Shown piece after piece: positions 11,373-26,685 of a stretch of 64,000 nt of DNA. The position numbers and the translations under genes were made by a program. Within the stretch, counting starts at the first letter, position 1. Every line of letters starts with the position of its first letter. The DNA comes from Xiphydria camelus. Its lineage: Eukaryota > Arthropoda > Insecta > Hymenoptera > Xiphydriidae. The stretch covers positions 22,234,283 to 22,298,282 of the forward strand of contig OY783195.1 in assembly GCA_963678675.1 (NCBI GenBank), in the 5' to 3' direction. The notes beneath the pieces are model-generated. The model was not told the DNA's origin, did not search any database, and was given only the letters and a program-made list of their open reading frames with translations.

Positions 11373-11972
11373 AAGGACCGTGCAAAAACTATAGAGGGAG
11401 TTATAGCGTCGATGCTTGCGCTACACCTGATGATTATAAGAAGTTAAGGGATACTTTTTAACACGGGGAACATAGAAGAAGAAAAGTTAAAAAATGTTAG
11501 AAATAATAAGGCACGGATTTTTGTCAATACAAAATACCCCCACTGAAGGCCAAAATAAAGATAAAGGTGAAAAACTATTTCACTCAGGTCATGTATTCAA
11601 TGTTGAAGAGATAAATAATCCCGAAACACAAAAAGTAACCATAACTTCAAAGATTCTAGCTCAGACCACAGTCTCAAAGGCTTATGACATTCGTTTATCA
11701 TGCTTCCATGCCCGATGAACGTTAGCAGTGGGGAACTTGTAAAATTTAATTTGTCCACTAGATGGTTTTTATGATTCTCGACACTTCGACAATTTTTAAT
11801 GCAACATACGTGATACGATGTACGCATACTGATATTAATTATTTTTTCAAATAATTAATATTTCAATAATTAAAAATTTCTCCAATATGAGGAGAACACT
11901 TGTAAAATTTTTTCCTAAAAATTCTAATTACTGCCATCAGGTGGCGTAGCAATCGTCATGCACGGTCCCTAT
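11373..11972 (+). mobile_element. ISL2EU-type transposon, internally deleted copy
   Basis: The left end (AGGACCGTGCAAAAACTATA) and right end (…TGCACGGTCCCTAT) form imperfect inverted repeats. Only the first exon-like piece of the YqaJ-family accessory protein remains between them. Because the transposase is missing and the length is just 0.6 kb, this is a non-autonomous derivative. Its right end abuts, and may share bases with, the next element of the same family. Confidence 0.55.
11494..11718 (+). pseudogene. YqaJ-family accessory protein, N-terminal fragment
   Basis: About 70 residues follow a pattern seen five times in this window: an 'I..GF..IQ' start, a 'KGEKLFHSGHVFNV.E' block, then 'ITSKILAQTTVSKAYDI'. 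In my knowledge of ISL2EU elements, a second protein with a lambda-exonuclease-like YqaJ domain begins with such a segment, just ahead of a SWIM-like motif. The nuclease domain itself is absent here, so no activity is expected. The family identification is from recall of the pattern, not a search. Confidence 0.5.
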
Positions 11973-12093
11973 AGGGACCGTGTACGAGCTATAGAGGGCA
12001 GTGTATTCGCCGATGTGCGCGCGACCACACGACTGAAATAGGTACTTTTTGGGAATAAATTTACAGTGTAACGCTATTAGAGAATTTATAAAA

Positions 12094-12230
12094 ATGATCA
12101 GAATTATTAAGTATGGCTTTCGGCCAATCCAAAATCACCTCATACGAGGTCAAAATAATGTCAAAGGACAAAAATTACTTGAATCGGGTCATGTACTTAA
12201 TGTAATAGGGCGATTGGGTAACTGCACAAA
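12094..12230 (+). pseudogene. YqaJ-family accessory protein fragment
   Basis: Encodes MIRIIKYGFRPIQNHLIRGQ followed by a 'KGQKLLESGHVLNV' block, the same family as the fragment at 11494. Similarity stops after about 40 residues. A second fragment of the same kind follows 120 bases downstream. Confidence 0.45.
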
Positions 12231-12350
12231 ACAGATAGAGTGCCATCTGTGGCATGCACCAAGCATTAAGCAGATGCCCGTGGTATAAGTGCTGTTTACA
12301 CGTTATTTTGGATAATAATTGAAGTGTTTTACTTATGAGATTTAATCAAC

Positions 12351-12640
12351 ATGGCCTCAATTATAATAGAATGTGGATTTCAAAGCATTCAAATAAATTC
12401 TTTCCGTGGAAAATCGTTATCAAAAGGTAAATACAAGCAGCGCCACCAAGCTGGGTTTCTTGGCGAAACTTGGATGTACATTCTCTATATGTACACGTGT
12501 AACACAAACAAAAGCTACGTTTGGGGAAGTACGCTAGAGCCCTATAGAGACAGATGACACCGAAAACGGAGAGATCGTTATAACCTGTAAAGTTGTAACT
12601 CAAACCAGGGTATCAAATACTTATGATGTAAAGATTGTGG
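12351..12640 (+). pseudogene. YqaJ-family accessory protein fragment with splice donor
   Basis: The frame starts MASIIIECGFQSIQINSFRG and 'KSLSKGK', is disrupted, and resumes as 'GEIVITCKVVTQTRVSNTYD' up to a GTAAGT donor-like site at 12640. This indicates that the intact gene had an intron here. The following ACGTC-type element was inserted ten bases beyond. There is no nuclease domain. Confidence 0.45.
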
Positions 12641-12649
12641 TAAGTACAG

Positions 12650-13631
12650 CCCAGGTAGCAAGCTGACGTAAACTTGACGTCACTTTTAGGGCATATTTCG
12701 TCGGCGACGTCATTCTACCAAAAAATGACGTTTTAATGTCGTCATTCAAGAAACGTCTTTAAGACGCCTTAAATATGACGTTAAAAAGACGTTACTTTTA
12801 CGTCGTAATAAAATTTTAAAATAACTATACGTATTATACAATATACATTGAATATTTTTATATTTTTTTATAATGTATAATATAAAAATATTTGTAGTGT
12901 GGTCTACTTTAATTCTCGATTCTTATATCTCTGTACCATTTTACCAGTACGTTTTTTTGTAATAAATAAAAGTAAGATTTTTTATATTGCGATCGTTTCT
13001 ATAAACATTCATATAATTATTTATTTATTAATATTAATTTGCGTCTATGCAAGAATATTTATCAAAAGATGCAATCATAAATTTAGAAAAATGTTGAGAA
13101 AAGAATAATACAATTACACAATCTTATTTATTTAAGCTCTTTCTTATTGACTGGAAAAGCAACATACATTTATTCATCAAACTTCATATGAACACCAATA
13201 GTAATATTTAATACCACAGGAGCGTACAGCAGATGAGGACTTGAAAACACCGACCGATCGACGAAGTTAAGCAGCAAAAAGTGCGGACAGTAGTTGGATG
13301 GGTGACCGCTCACGATGAAAAGATATACGTCAGCCCTAACCTTTCAGAACCGTCATTTTTTACACAATCACGTTATATTTTTCGTTATCTGCCGTCAGAG
13401 CTGACCTTCAAAACCCGTCATTTCGACGTTAGTGTCTACCTGGAAAATCGCTAAAATTAAACGTCATATTTCACGTCATAAAGAACGTTAGAAAGACGTC
13501 ATTAAATGACGTCAGTGGGATGTGACTTTCGAACGTACTTTTAACATCATTTATACGTTTTTCACTGACGTCGTCTATGACCAGATCTGACCAAAAAATG
13601 ACGTTAATTTCACGTTAGTTTGTTACCTGGG
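12650..13631 (+). mobile_element. ACGTC-repeat transposon carrying a 5S-like segment, copy 1
   Basis: Ends are CCCAGGTAGCAAGCTGACGT and, inverted, …TTTGTTACCTGGG. About 200 bases at each end are packed with ACGTC/GACGT motifs in both orientations. The AT-rich centre contains a 5S rRNA-like block at 13236-13312. There is no transposase frame. It is closely related to the copy at 32134-33120, and shorter relatives lie at 16297 and 27067. I do not recognise the superfamily. Confidence 0.75.
13236..13312 (+). pseudogene. 5S rRNA-like segment inside transposon
   Basis: GACCGATCGACGAAGTTAAG then CAGC matches the 5S rRNA A-box region, and GTTGGATGGGTGACCGCT matches the intermediate element and C box. 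Only the internal promoter half of a 5S gene is present. It is probably a 5S-derived piece carried by the transposon, not a functional rRNA gene. Confidence 0.7.
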
Positions 13632-14750
13632 AGTAAGTTAAGTGAGAGCGTGTACGGCGTTATTCATAAAAAATTTATTCAGCAATGTTTTTTTCCACAT
13701 ACATACGTTTGACATGTTTCAAGGTAATGCGCAATTACACAGGTTTACCAAAAAAAAAAAGTCCGGACTATTTGACCGGACCATGGTATTCCGAGGTATT
13801 TTTGCGTCCTGAATCCGATCCCGAGGTCATCTGAGCCACATCACGTCAGAAAAACGAGATTTCGAAATAAATAAATAAGGAAATGGGACTGCCCTGAGCA
13901 GCACCCAGAGCATGACTCCAAGGTTCTAAGGCCATTAGGGTCAGTGCTGGGTCCACTGTCAATATGTCACAGTGAACGGATCGCCAGAATTGGATGCCTT
14001 GACAGGGAGATCGTAATCCGCGAGATACAATGATCATGGCAACATTTTATCCACCGGGGTGGTTCTGTGATAGTCCCGGTCGAGATTTAGGACTCCATTC
14101 CAATGTTTGGAAGGTATTCAAGACCTAAACAGCTACCCTCTCCAACTCAACAGGTCGCTTGAGAAATTGTCCCGGGTCCAGTTCCAAAAAATGGTCATTT
14201 TAACCTCTAAATGACCTTGAAATCTCGTTTTCCTGACGTGATGGGGCTCAGATGACCTCGGGATCGGATTCAGGACGCAAAAATACCTCGGAATACCATG
14301 GTCCGGTCAAATAGTCCGGACTTTTTTTTTTGTAAACCTGTGTTATCCAGCATCAATAATCGCTTGGCATCTCCGAGGTATACTATCCACCAAATTTTCG
14401 GCGTATTCGCGGGGAAGTGCCTTCCAAATGCGTTGAATTTTTCAGGATAGCTGCTTCACAGTGAATTCACAGTGAAGACACGTTTTCCTCGAAGCTTCTG
14501 CTTGATGTATGTATCCTGAGAAATTCGACGCATTTGGAAGATACTTCCCCGCGAATACGCTGAAAATTTAGTGGATAGTATGCCTCGGAGATACCAAGCG
14601 ATTATTGATGCTGGTGGGTGATTGAACTCCTTATTAACATAATTGCGCATTGCCTTGGAACATGTCAAATGTATGTATGTGGAAAAAACATTGCGTTGAA
14701 TACATTTTTTATGAATAACTCTGTACACGCTCTTACTTAACTTACTGTAT
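13632..14750. mobile_element. Foldback element with GTAAGTTAAGTGAGAGCG ends
   Basis: The outer arms (13632-13735 and about 14635-14750) are inverted copies sharing GAGCGTGTACGG-like, TTATTCATAAAAAATT and CCACATACATACGTTTGACA blocks. A second arm pair (TCTCCGAGGTATACTATCC) lies further in, at about 14368 and 14580. Another element is inserted in the left arm at 13737-14343. Confidence 0.7.
13737..14343. mobile_element. Inverted-repeat element with CACAGGTTTACC ends, nested
   Basis: Terminal inverted repeats of about 125 bases begin CACAGGTTTAC plus an A run, then GTCCGGACTATTTGACCGG. They continue through TTCCGAGGTATTTTTGCGTC to CTGACGTGATG. TTA flanks both ends, as expected for a TTA target duplication. 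Its central 350 bases are unique and non-coding. Confidence 0.75.
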
Positions 14751-14760
14751 ATCACCTATA

Positions 14761-15334
14761 TACAGGGTGTTCAGAAAAAACACCGACACAGAAATAGGGG
14801 TGATAGGTTACGTCATTACAAGTATTTTGATATAAGGGACCTATACCCGCAAGCGCCCCCTTCTGGAGATATCAACTTTTAAAGTTTATAACGACCGAGG
14901 TTGATCAAAGTAGAATAATATTGAGTTTTTTGTCTACCTGTACAATTGAAAAACAAATGAAAACTCCTTGTATCCGCATCATCTTCGAAAAGTACAAGGA
15001 CTTGAGCCAAGCCGTTATCCTTTCCGCAAGCAGTTTGCGCAGTGGCACATCTATCCAGAATCGTTTCCGATGTTGCATGAACATGGGTGGCCGTCATTTT
15101 GAGCATTTGCTGTAGTACATTGTTTTTGTATCTCGTAAAATTAAATATTCGTTACCATCTTGTGATACGTTTCTTATTATTCTACTTTGATCAACCTCGG
15201 TCGTTATAAACTTGAAAAGTTGATATCTCCAGAAGGGGGCGCTTGCGGGTATAGGTCCCTTATATCAAAATACTTGTAATGACGTAACCTATCACCCCTA
15301 TTTCTATGTCGGTGTTTTTTCCGAACACCCTGTA
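14761..15334. mobile_element. ACAGGGTGTTC inverted-repeat element
   Basis: Terminal inverted repeats of about 160 bases begin TACAGGGTGTTCAGAAAAAA and include CTATACCCGCAAGCGCCCCC. The roughly 230-bp centre is non-coding. TA dinucleotides flank both ends, fitting a mariner-type insertion into a TA site. Confidence 0.8.
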
Positions 15335-16296
15335 TATAATATTATCAGAATACTCTAGCAGTGGATTAATGCAACTTTTAACTGCATTAATCCACTTTAC
15401 ACGTTTGTGATTCTTCCATGGCAAGTGAACACTACTTATGTAGGAAAGAAATAGAATTTTACTGATGGATTGATATTTCGTACACGATCTGGTGTATTTG
15501 AGCAACCTTTGATGCAACAGGTTTTTTTCGAGGATGGCATTTTACAAAAAAATATTTAATTTTAATTAATAAAAAGGAATTTCACTGTAACTGCCCTTTA
15601 TGCGCTTGTTAAATTCTTCCCAATTACTTTATACAACACTTTCAGATGGCGCTCTATTCGCCTTGCACGGTCCCTCTATAGGTATGCATTAATTCCTACA
15701 AACTTGTCATTGTGGAAAAGTCAAATATACTGAAGTTTCAAACTAGTCACGAAAGATTAATAGTATCTTATGTCATTTGGCGGTATCCGAGGATTAGGTC
15801 GTAGCACGCGCGCGAGGCCTTCGGCGAGCCTCCTACCTTCACCATGCCTCGTGTTACGACCTAAACACAGTCTAAAAAATCCGAGGATTTCAGCCGCGAA
15901 TGATATATACTACTTTTTCTGACGAATGACCATTTCTCAAAAGAAAATAAACAGAAGTATACACGGCTTATTTCACGTTGCGTTTATCAGTTTGGAAAAA
16001 GGACCCACTTGGGACTAATAGGCCAGTGCAATTAAGATCGCTCGTGGAACAAAATGCCCTAAAGCTGATTTATGCGGGATTATTTAGCTTTTGTGGCTCT
16101 GATTAACATACTAAAAGTCCCCATCCCTCCGAGGGTGCAAACAACCCCAAAACTACCCCTAAAGGTACATTTTTTTAGTTTTTCTCAAATATCTTAAAAA
16201 CGGCTCTTTTTTTTTTGAAATGAAAGGGGCCAAAATGAAAGCCAATAAAATTACCTATAAAATGGTATATAGCAGTGCATAATTTTTTGGAAACCA

Positions 16297-16894
16297 CCCA
16301 GGTAGCACACTGACGTTAGAATAACGTCTCAGACGTCATTTTTTGGTCAGTATAGGGTTTTAGACGTCAATTGTAATATTAACGTCACAGAGACGTCATA
16401 TTTACGACGTACCTTGGACGTCAAAATTCAACGTCTTTTTGACGGAACTTTTCCGTCATTTTTAATGACGAACGAGACTTAAGAAAATTTCGGTCTCCTG
16501 CATAGTATATAGGGACTTGAAAATTTATTTGTGAATAAATGGACAAAAATTGTAATTTGTTCAATTATTAAATCAATAAATTATTTCATTTCGAGTCTCC
16601 AGAGCATGTTGAGCAAGTTATAAACTATACTGTTTATTAAAAAGCACAGATTATTAAAGTAAGTGAAAGACAATCAATTAATGTAGGATGAATAAATATT
16701 CATATAATTATTTATTTATTTATTATTTATATCTTGCATAAACGCAAATTGATATTAATATCAATTTTTCTGACGTCGTGTGGATGTGCAATTAAGCCGT
16801 CTTTTCGACGTTAAAATGACGTCATATTTTTCGTCATCTGACGTCAGAACTGACCTTCAAAAAACGTCATTTCGACGTTGATGTGCTACCTGGG
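16297..16894 (+). mobile_element. ACGTC-repeat transposon, shortened copy
   Basis: Starts CCCAGGTAGCACACTGACGT and ends with the inverted …GTGCTACCTGGG. The two ends match the copy at 32134-33120 closely, but about 390 central bases, including the 5S-like block, are missing. It is inserted in the left part of the Academ-like element. Confidence 0.8.
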
Positions 16895-17424
16895 CAGTGG
16901 CGGGCTGGAAGCGTTTAAAATTGCGAAACGTACATCCACCCTCAATATTACGTTTTACGCAGTAAAAATACTCCTAGTTAGTTTATTTAAGACAATGGAA
17001 TGTTAAAACATTGCGAAAAAAGTAAAAAATATATATCTATAATAAATATAAATATAGGTATATAAAAAATAAAATATAAATATAAAATAAACATATATAG
17101 GTATATATGTATGTATGTATGTCAAAATATGTTACGTTAGTGGAGTGCAGCAAGTGTCCGAAAACGATACAGATTTTTCAATACTCAAAAGTGATGTAAT
17201 TGGTTTGAATTGTTCTGTTTAGAACAATTGAAGTTTAAATTATTTATCACTTGGAGAAAATCCAATCAAAATTAGGGCAGTGGGGCGTGTAGTCGATTCA
17301 AAAATGGCTATTAATATGGCTAAAGAATCGTAGGTATCTATTATACTAAAAGTATATATCAAATATTTATTTTCCTATGCTCAAGAAACAATGTACATTC
17401 AATACTCGTACTTACATTAGAGTA

Positions 17425-17664
17425 TATCGATGGCTTAGGCGCAATAGGTCGTATCCCCGAAACAGTAACTTTTACAGGAGACACAAAACTTCACAGTGAC
17501 AATATTCGCTGGGCATACGACCTTTTGAAATAATAAAATTGAGAGCCTTTTAAATGGAGATAAGGCTTACGATGTATTGTAGGGACATACTTTTGAGGGT
17601 TACAATCAAATGGCGTTAAAAACGCTTTGTGGGTTATGACCTATTGCGCCTAAGCCATCGATAT
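17425..17664. mobile_element. Foldback MITE with ATGGCTTAGGCGCAATAGG arms
   Basis: Arms of about 35 bases (TATCGATGGCTTAGGCGCAA then TAGGTCGTA) are inverted at both ends of a 0.24-kb segment. It lies directly downstream of the relic nuclease gene. Non-coding. Confidence 0.65.
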
Positions 17665-17678
17665 GTACAATAAAAAAT

Positions 17679-18584
17679 CTAGATCAAATCTTCTTCGTCG
17701 TCTTCGTTTTCAGCGGGTTGAAATATATGGCTACAAGACTGTCCTTGACATTGCCCACACAGATTTGAACAGTTTAGACCAGATTTCTTACACTTACACA
17801 GCTTTCCACAATCAGTCTTACAGTTACAGAATATCAATTTTAGGATGAATTCTGGTGTAATTGGTTTGTCGGTTGCGCGTTATTGGTAAAAGAAGTTCTC
17901 CCTGCTTTCTCCATCCCCAAGAGGTAGCTTCTAACTCATTTTCCAGCCATTCCTGGATTTGGTAATATACCCGCAAATTGTGCTGAGCGGCTGCATCTGA
18001 TGTTGGTGGTAAAGAAGTTAATGAAAAGTTTGCACTTAAACTCTGTCTTGATGCATTGTTGTGAAATTTAAAAAAGCGTAGCTGATTTAGCGTTTTTACT
18101 GACTTTCCGACATCATACAGAGCCAATAGAAACTCTTCTCCAATAGCGATTATATCCTTCTTGTCTGCAGTGAGATTTAAAAAATGGCTACTTTGGCTTT
18201 TAGGTCCTGATGTTTCTCTGAAAGCCTATATGTAGACAACTTTCCTTTTTTATAAATTGCCGAGGTAGTATCACATCCAAAAACGGTATGGGAAAATAAA
18301 ATCGAAGCACGCATAGTATCTATCTTATTTTGAAGCGCATTTATGTTCGTTGTTTTATTAGGTTTTGTAGTGCTGCCGGGTCTTAACATATAAATATTGT
18401 CCGTTTTTGATTTGAATAACAGTAATACCATTAAATCAGTGTCTTCACCAAACAATGTTACCGATTTTTCTAACTTTCTTGCTTCAAGAACTTTCTCCGC
18501 TATGAGTGTATCTGCATCCCCATGTGCTTGAAAAACTTTAATATCAGCTGTTTCGAGATGTTGGCTTAGTTGTGAAATAAACAA
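17679..18584 (-). pseudogene. XPG/FEN1-like nuclease of Academ-type transposon, C-terminal relic
   Basis: The frame runs from about 18584 to a stop at 17679 with frameshifts near 18180 and 17870. Three motifs recall the catalytic PIN/XPG fold: HGDADTLIAE (compare XPG-I 'GEA.A'), GEDTDLMVLL (compare 'EDSDLL') and VFGCDTTSA (compare 'GCDY'). Downstream come PPTSDAAAQHNLRVYYQIQE and a WGWRKQGELLLPIT block, then a tail with nine cysteines (C.C….C….C.C……C…C..C….C). This order matches proteins I associate with Academ transposons. The N-terminal half is missing and the frame is broken, so it is non-functional. Confidence 0.65.
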
Positions 18585-19663
18585 CTTTTTATTGTTTTCA
18601 TTTTTTTAAATCGGGGCCTATTAATGATTGCCATGTTGTGGTCTATTAACCGTAAGACTAATTGGAGAAAGACCAAATGTTATCCGTCTTCACTTGCATT
18701 TAGCCGCCTAGCATACGCCTATATTACGTAATGAAGGGCCGATTGTAAAATTTCTTACATTTCAGAAACACTTCGAAATAAAAAAAATACCTAACTTTAT
18801 TGATTTAATACTATTTGTTCTTTATTTTTGAGTACTTTTACATGGGAAAATAATTCGATGGCATTTACGCTGAGAAAAGTGTTTTTTTTGAAGGCCGAAA
18901 AATATTTAATGACTTTTGACACTTGCTGTACGCCACTGGTTTATTCAAATTGTATACATATATACACCAAATTGTAGGTAATTTTATTGGCTTTCATTTT
19001 GGTCTCTTGCATTTTTTCAAAAAAAGGAGTAGTTTTTGAGATATTTGATAAGAACTAAAAAATGTACCTTTAGGGGTAGTTTTGGGGTTGTTTGCACTCT
19101 CGGAGGGATGGGGACTTTTAGTATGTTAATCAGGACCAAAACAGCTAAATAATCCCGCATAAATCAGCTTTAGGGCATTTTGTTCCACGAGCACCATGTT
19201 ATCAAAAATAACTTCCCTCTCTGGCCTACTAAGCAATCTTTTGACAGCCTGCGGACTCCCGGTCGGTGTCACGCAGGAAAAACGCCATCCCACGGTCTAA
19301 CAATAGGCTGGAAAAGGCCTCAAAATGGGCATGAGTGAGGGGAAAAAACATTATCATTACAAATGTAAGGATTATCTACAACATGATTTAATACTATGTA
19401 AAAATCTATTGCAATATTTGACCTGTGTGCCTTACGCGACCTTTAATACTTATTATACTAGACATTCTAGAATATAACCGCGGTAATCTGGTTATCTGGT
19501 TTTAGGGACAGCGCTATTCCTGACAGCCCTCTGGAGTTCATTCGACTTCCGGTATTAGCGCTCAGCCACCCCTATGACTAAGTATTTACCTTACTTGTGT
19601 ATACATTTTAGAATATCTCGCATAAGTGCATAAACTGCACCTGTGGGTAATCTAGTACAGTTA

Positions 19664-20068
19664 GGCCCTCCGCCCACGAGGCTACTCAAAAGAAACTGGA
19701 ACTGGTAAGTAACTGGAATCACTAGCAACTAGTCGCCTTGGTTTCGCACACGAAGCAACGCGAAAGTGACGTGATTTCGACCGGTCGGTACGCAATGACC
19801 AAAATGTCTGCAGTTTCGTTTCGTATCCGTGAGCTTGTTTTACTGAATCTACCACGCACAACGTCGGCAACTCGGCAACTCTAATCACTTGGCGACCAGC
19901 AGGACGAGTCGCTAGAAACCAATTGCCAACGCATCACAAACCAATCACTTTGCAGTTGCGTCGTGAGCGGACTTCTATTTAAATGCATTGGCGGAAACTT
20001 GCACGCGACTCGTTGGCGATTTGGGTTCTAATCGCGTCGCTTCTCAGTAGCCTCGTGGGCGGAAGGCC
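19664..20068. mobile_element. Harbinger-type MITE, TTA target duplication
   Basis: The ends are inverted copies of GGCC(C/T)TCCGCCCACGAGG followed by CTACT. TTA lies immediately outside both ends (19661-19663 and 20069-20071), the TWA target typical of PIF/Harbinger. The interior has repeated AGTCGC/GACTCG-like motifs and no coding frame. Confidence 0.7.
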
Positions 20069-20071
20069 TTA

Positions 20072-20559
20072 CCCGACGTTACACATACATACATACATGC
20101 ATTCATACACACACGACGTATATATATGTATAACGTCAAAGAATGCAAAATAACTCTACAATAAACTCTCGATAATTTTCCACTTCCATACACACGTATT
20201 TTCACTAACCTAATTCCATACTCTCGCCACGCCATTACTCGCGTGATAAAAGAATCTCTAAATCCTACGCAAACATTTCAACACATACCTTTGAATGATG
20301 CAGAAGCACACGCATATACAAAACAAGAGATGAGGCTTAGCCAGTCAAGAGCTGTCCATGGGAGTTTTTGATAACTTTCCATTCCTAAGCATAGACTTTT
20401 CGTTCCTATAGTCTCGAAGCCAAAAAGTTACAGAGTCTAACATAATTGGCAATGCACTAAGACAATATACCAGCACATATTACATTATTCATACAAAATT
20501 TGTTGATGTGAATAACCAATCGCAAAGTTGTAAAAATGTTGCATTAATTTGTAAATTAT
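20072..20559. other. Downstream flank of SMU1
   Basis: Short runs of ACATACATACATAC near 20083 and otherwise AT-rich unique sequence. No gene was recognised. Confidence 0.4.
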
Positions 20560-20565
20560 TTTATT
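20560..20565 (-). terminator. Poly(A) signal of SMU1
   Basis: AATAAA on the minus strand, 64 bases downstream of the SMU1 stop codon. Position and match are those of a canonical polyadenylation signal. Confidence 0.65.
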
Positions 20566-20628
20566 TATGAAACATATCTGACTTCATCTTAAAATGATGT
20601 TGCACATAAAACGTGTAACACGAACAAG

Positions 20629-25608
<4,980 letters not shown>

Positions 25609-25825
25609 ATTTAAATGTTTATTCACAAAAACTTGATACTACATCAAAACTAGGTTAGAAGCAATATCTAGCAGAAGCCTCAAACTGAGGGAAAATGGTA
25701 GAACAGAAAAGAAAGAGAGGTTCTTTTTGCCTCCTATAGGGTAGTTTATTCTCCATCAGATGGCGTAATAGTTATCTAAAATAGCGCGAATTTTGAATGC
25801 ATTTACAGGACAAATTCGTTATGTT

Positions 25826-26020
25826 CACCCGGGGACACGGTATCGTTAAACGTTATTTTTAAACGTACTAACCAATAATTAATAATCCTCATGCTTTCAT
25901 TAACGAGAGTAGACGCCACCGTAGCTAATGAGCGCATGAGAATTAATTATTCATTGGTTAGTACGTTTAAAAGTAACGTTTAAAAAAAGTCACCAGCGAC
26001 AGATGCCGTGTCCCTGGGTG
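25826..26020. mobile_element. CTGTCGCTGGTGAC-family MITE, copy 2
   Basis: Ends CACCCGGGGACACGG and inverted …CCGTGTCCCTGGGTG. It contains AACGTACTAACCAATAATTA and the inverted TTGGTTAGTACGTTTAA. Its left part lacks the CGCTGGTGAC block that remains at the right, so it is slightly deleted. It sits about 220 bases upstream of the SMU1 start codon. Confidence 0.7.
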
Positions 26021-26198
26021 TTCATTAATATCGTGTGTTTTAAAGTTGTAGTAATTTTAAATTCAAAGGTGGAAAAATATATCGTAAAGATCGTTTGTAC
26101 TTTGATGTTTGAAGTTCACTTTCGACATAACATCAATCTTCATCAGGGCAACTTCCACGCGACTATCGCACGTTTGAATATGTTTGTGTATACCTATG

Positions 26199-26275
26199 TA
26201 CCGTATGTCCGCGATCAATCAGACCATAGCAAAATTGCGAGTTTTGCTTGAGCACCCCCGTGGGTCTCCTCGTCC
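26199..26275. mobile_element. ACCGTATGTCCGCG MITE fragment
   Basis: One end only (TACCGTATGTCCGCGATCA, then AAAATTGCGAGTTTTGC, then GGGTCTCCTCGTCCAA). Full palindromic copies lie at 29982-30301 and 33691-34010. Confidence 0.7.
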
Positions 26276-26288
26276 AACACAGAGTACC

Positions 26289-26446
26289 AGGGCCCCTATT
26301 CTCGAATGTGCGAGAATTGTCGTATACGAATCTTTAGTTGTAACCAATGAAATAGTGGACCGAATGGAATAGCCGAAACGAGATTGGTGAGATTCAAAGA
26401 TTCGTATACGAAAGTTTCTCGCATGAGCTCGAGAATAAGGACCCTG
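26289..26446. mobile_element. Foldback MITE with GGGCCCCTATTCTCGA ends
   Basis: Inverted arms contain CTATTCTCGA, TGCGAGAA and GTATACGAATC, and the right arm ends CGAGAATAAGGACCCT. It is about 158 bases long and non-coding. Its left edge directly follows the MITE fragment at 26199. Confidence 0.7.
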
Positions 26447-26685
26447 AAGCGACACGCCTTTGATGTCGCGCGTACGCTGCCGTGACCTTGAGGCATTTAA
26501 ACTGGATTAGCTGCGTTGTCAGACTTAACAAGTAATCAAAATGAGGAAGAAAATCGACGTATCAGTTACTATATTGTTCTATTAAAAACCTAACTTTAGT
26601 TGTTATTTACTTTGTCGGATGGGGAGCTAAAAATAAATATGCACTGTTTTGTAGTACACTGCACGGTGCAACGTGTTTCATAATG

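Larger units (their letters stand above)
11971..15680 (+). mobile_element. ISL2EU-type transposon with nested insertions
   Basis: The left end reads AGGGACCGTGTACGAGC and the right end (near 15664-15680) reads TTGCACGGTCCCTCTATA. Between them lie two YqaJ-type N-terminal pieces and then at least four later insertions: a 5S-bearing ACGTC element, a foldback split by another inverted-repeat element, and an ACAGGGTGTTC element. Removing those leaves under 1.5 kb of original element. No transposase is left. Confidence 0.55.
16019..19228 (-). mobile_element. Academ-like DNA transposon relic
   Basis: The element begins TAGGCCAGTG and ends with the inverted TGGCCTA. About 210 bases further in each end shares CTCGTGGAACAAAATGCCCT and CCCCATCCCTCCGAGGG in inverted orientation. 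CTAA flanks both sides, and the uninterrupted copy of the host repeat at 62360-62363 has a single CTAA, which defines a 4-bp target duplication. Inside lies a broken gene with an XPG/FEN1-like nuclease signature and a cysteine-rich tail. From memory of the superfamily, Academ elements combine an XPG-type nuclease and a Cys8 finger with 3-4 bp duplications, which fits. The element carries later insertions. Confidence 0.65.
15755..19350. repeat. Dispersed repeat interrupted by an Academ-like element
   Basis: Bases 15755-16018 and 19229-19350 together match the uninterrupted copy at 62145-62475. Shared blocks include AGTATCTTATGTCATT, TTTCACGTTGCGTTTATCAG and GACTCCCGGTCGGTGTCACG. The interrupted copy also has a small palindrome inside (CGTAGCACGCGCGCGAGGCC near 15801). 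The nature of the repeat is unknown. Confidence 0.75.

Noticed and set aside
12899..13108. Hydrophobic 69-residue frame
   Set aside because: AT-rich sequence inside the ACGTC transposon. Apparent membrane-like composition is expected from base composition.
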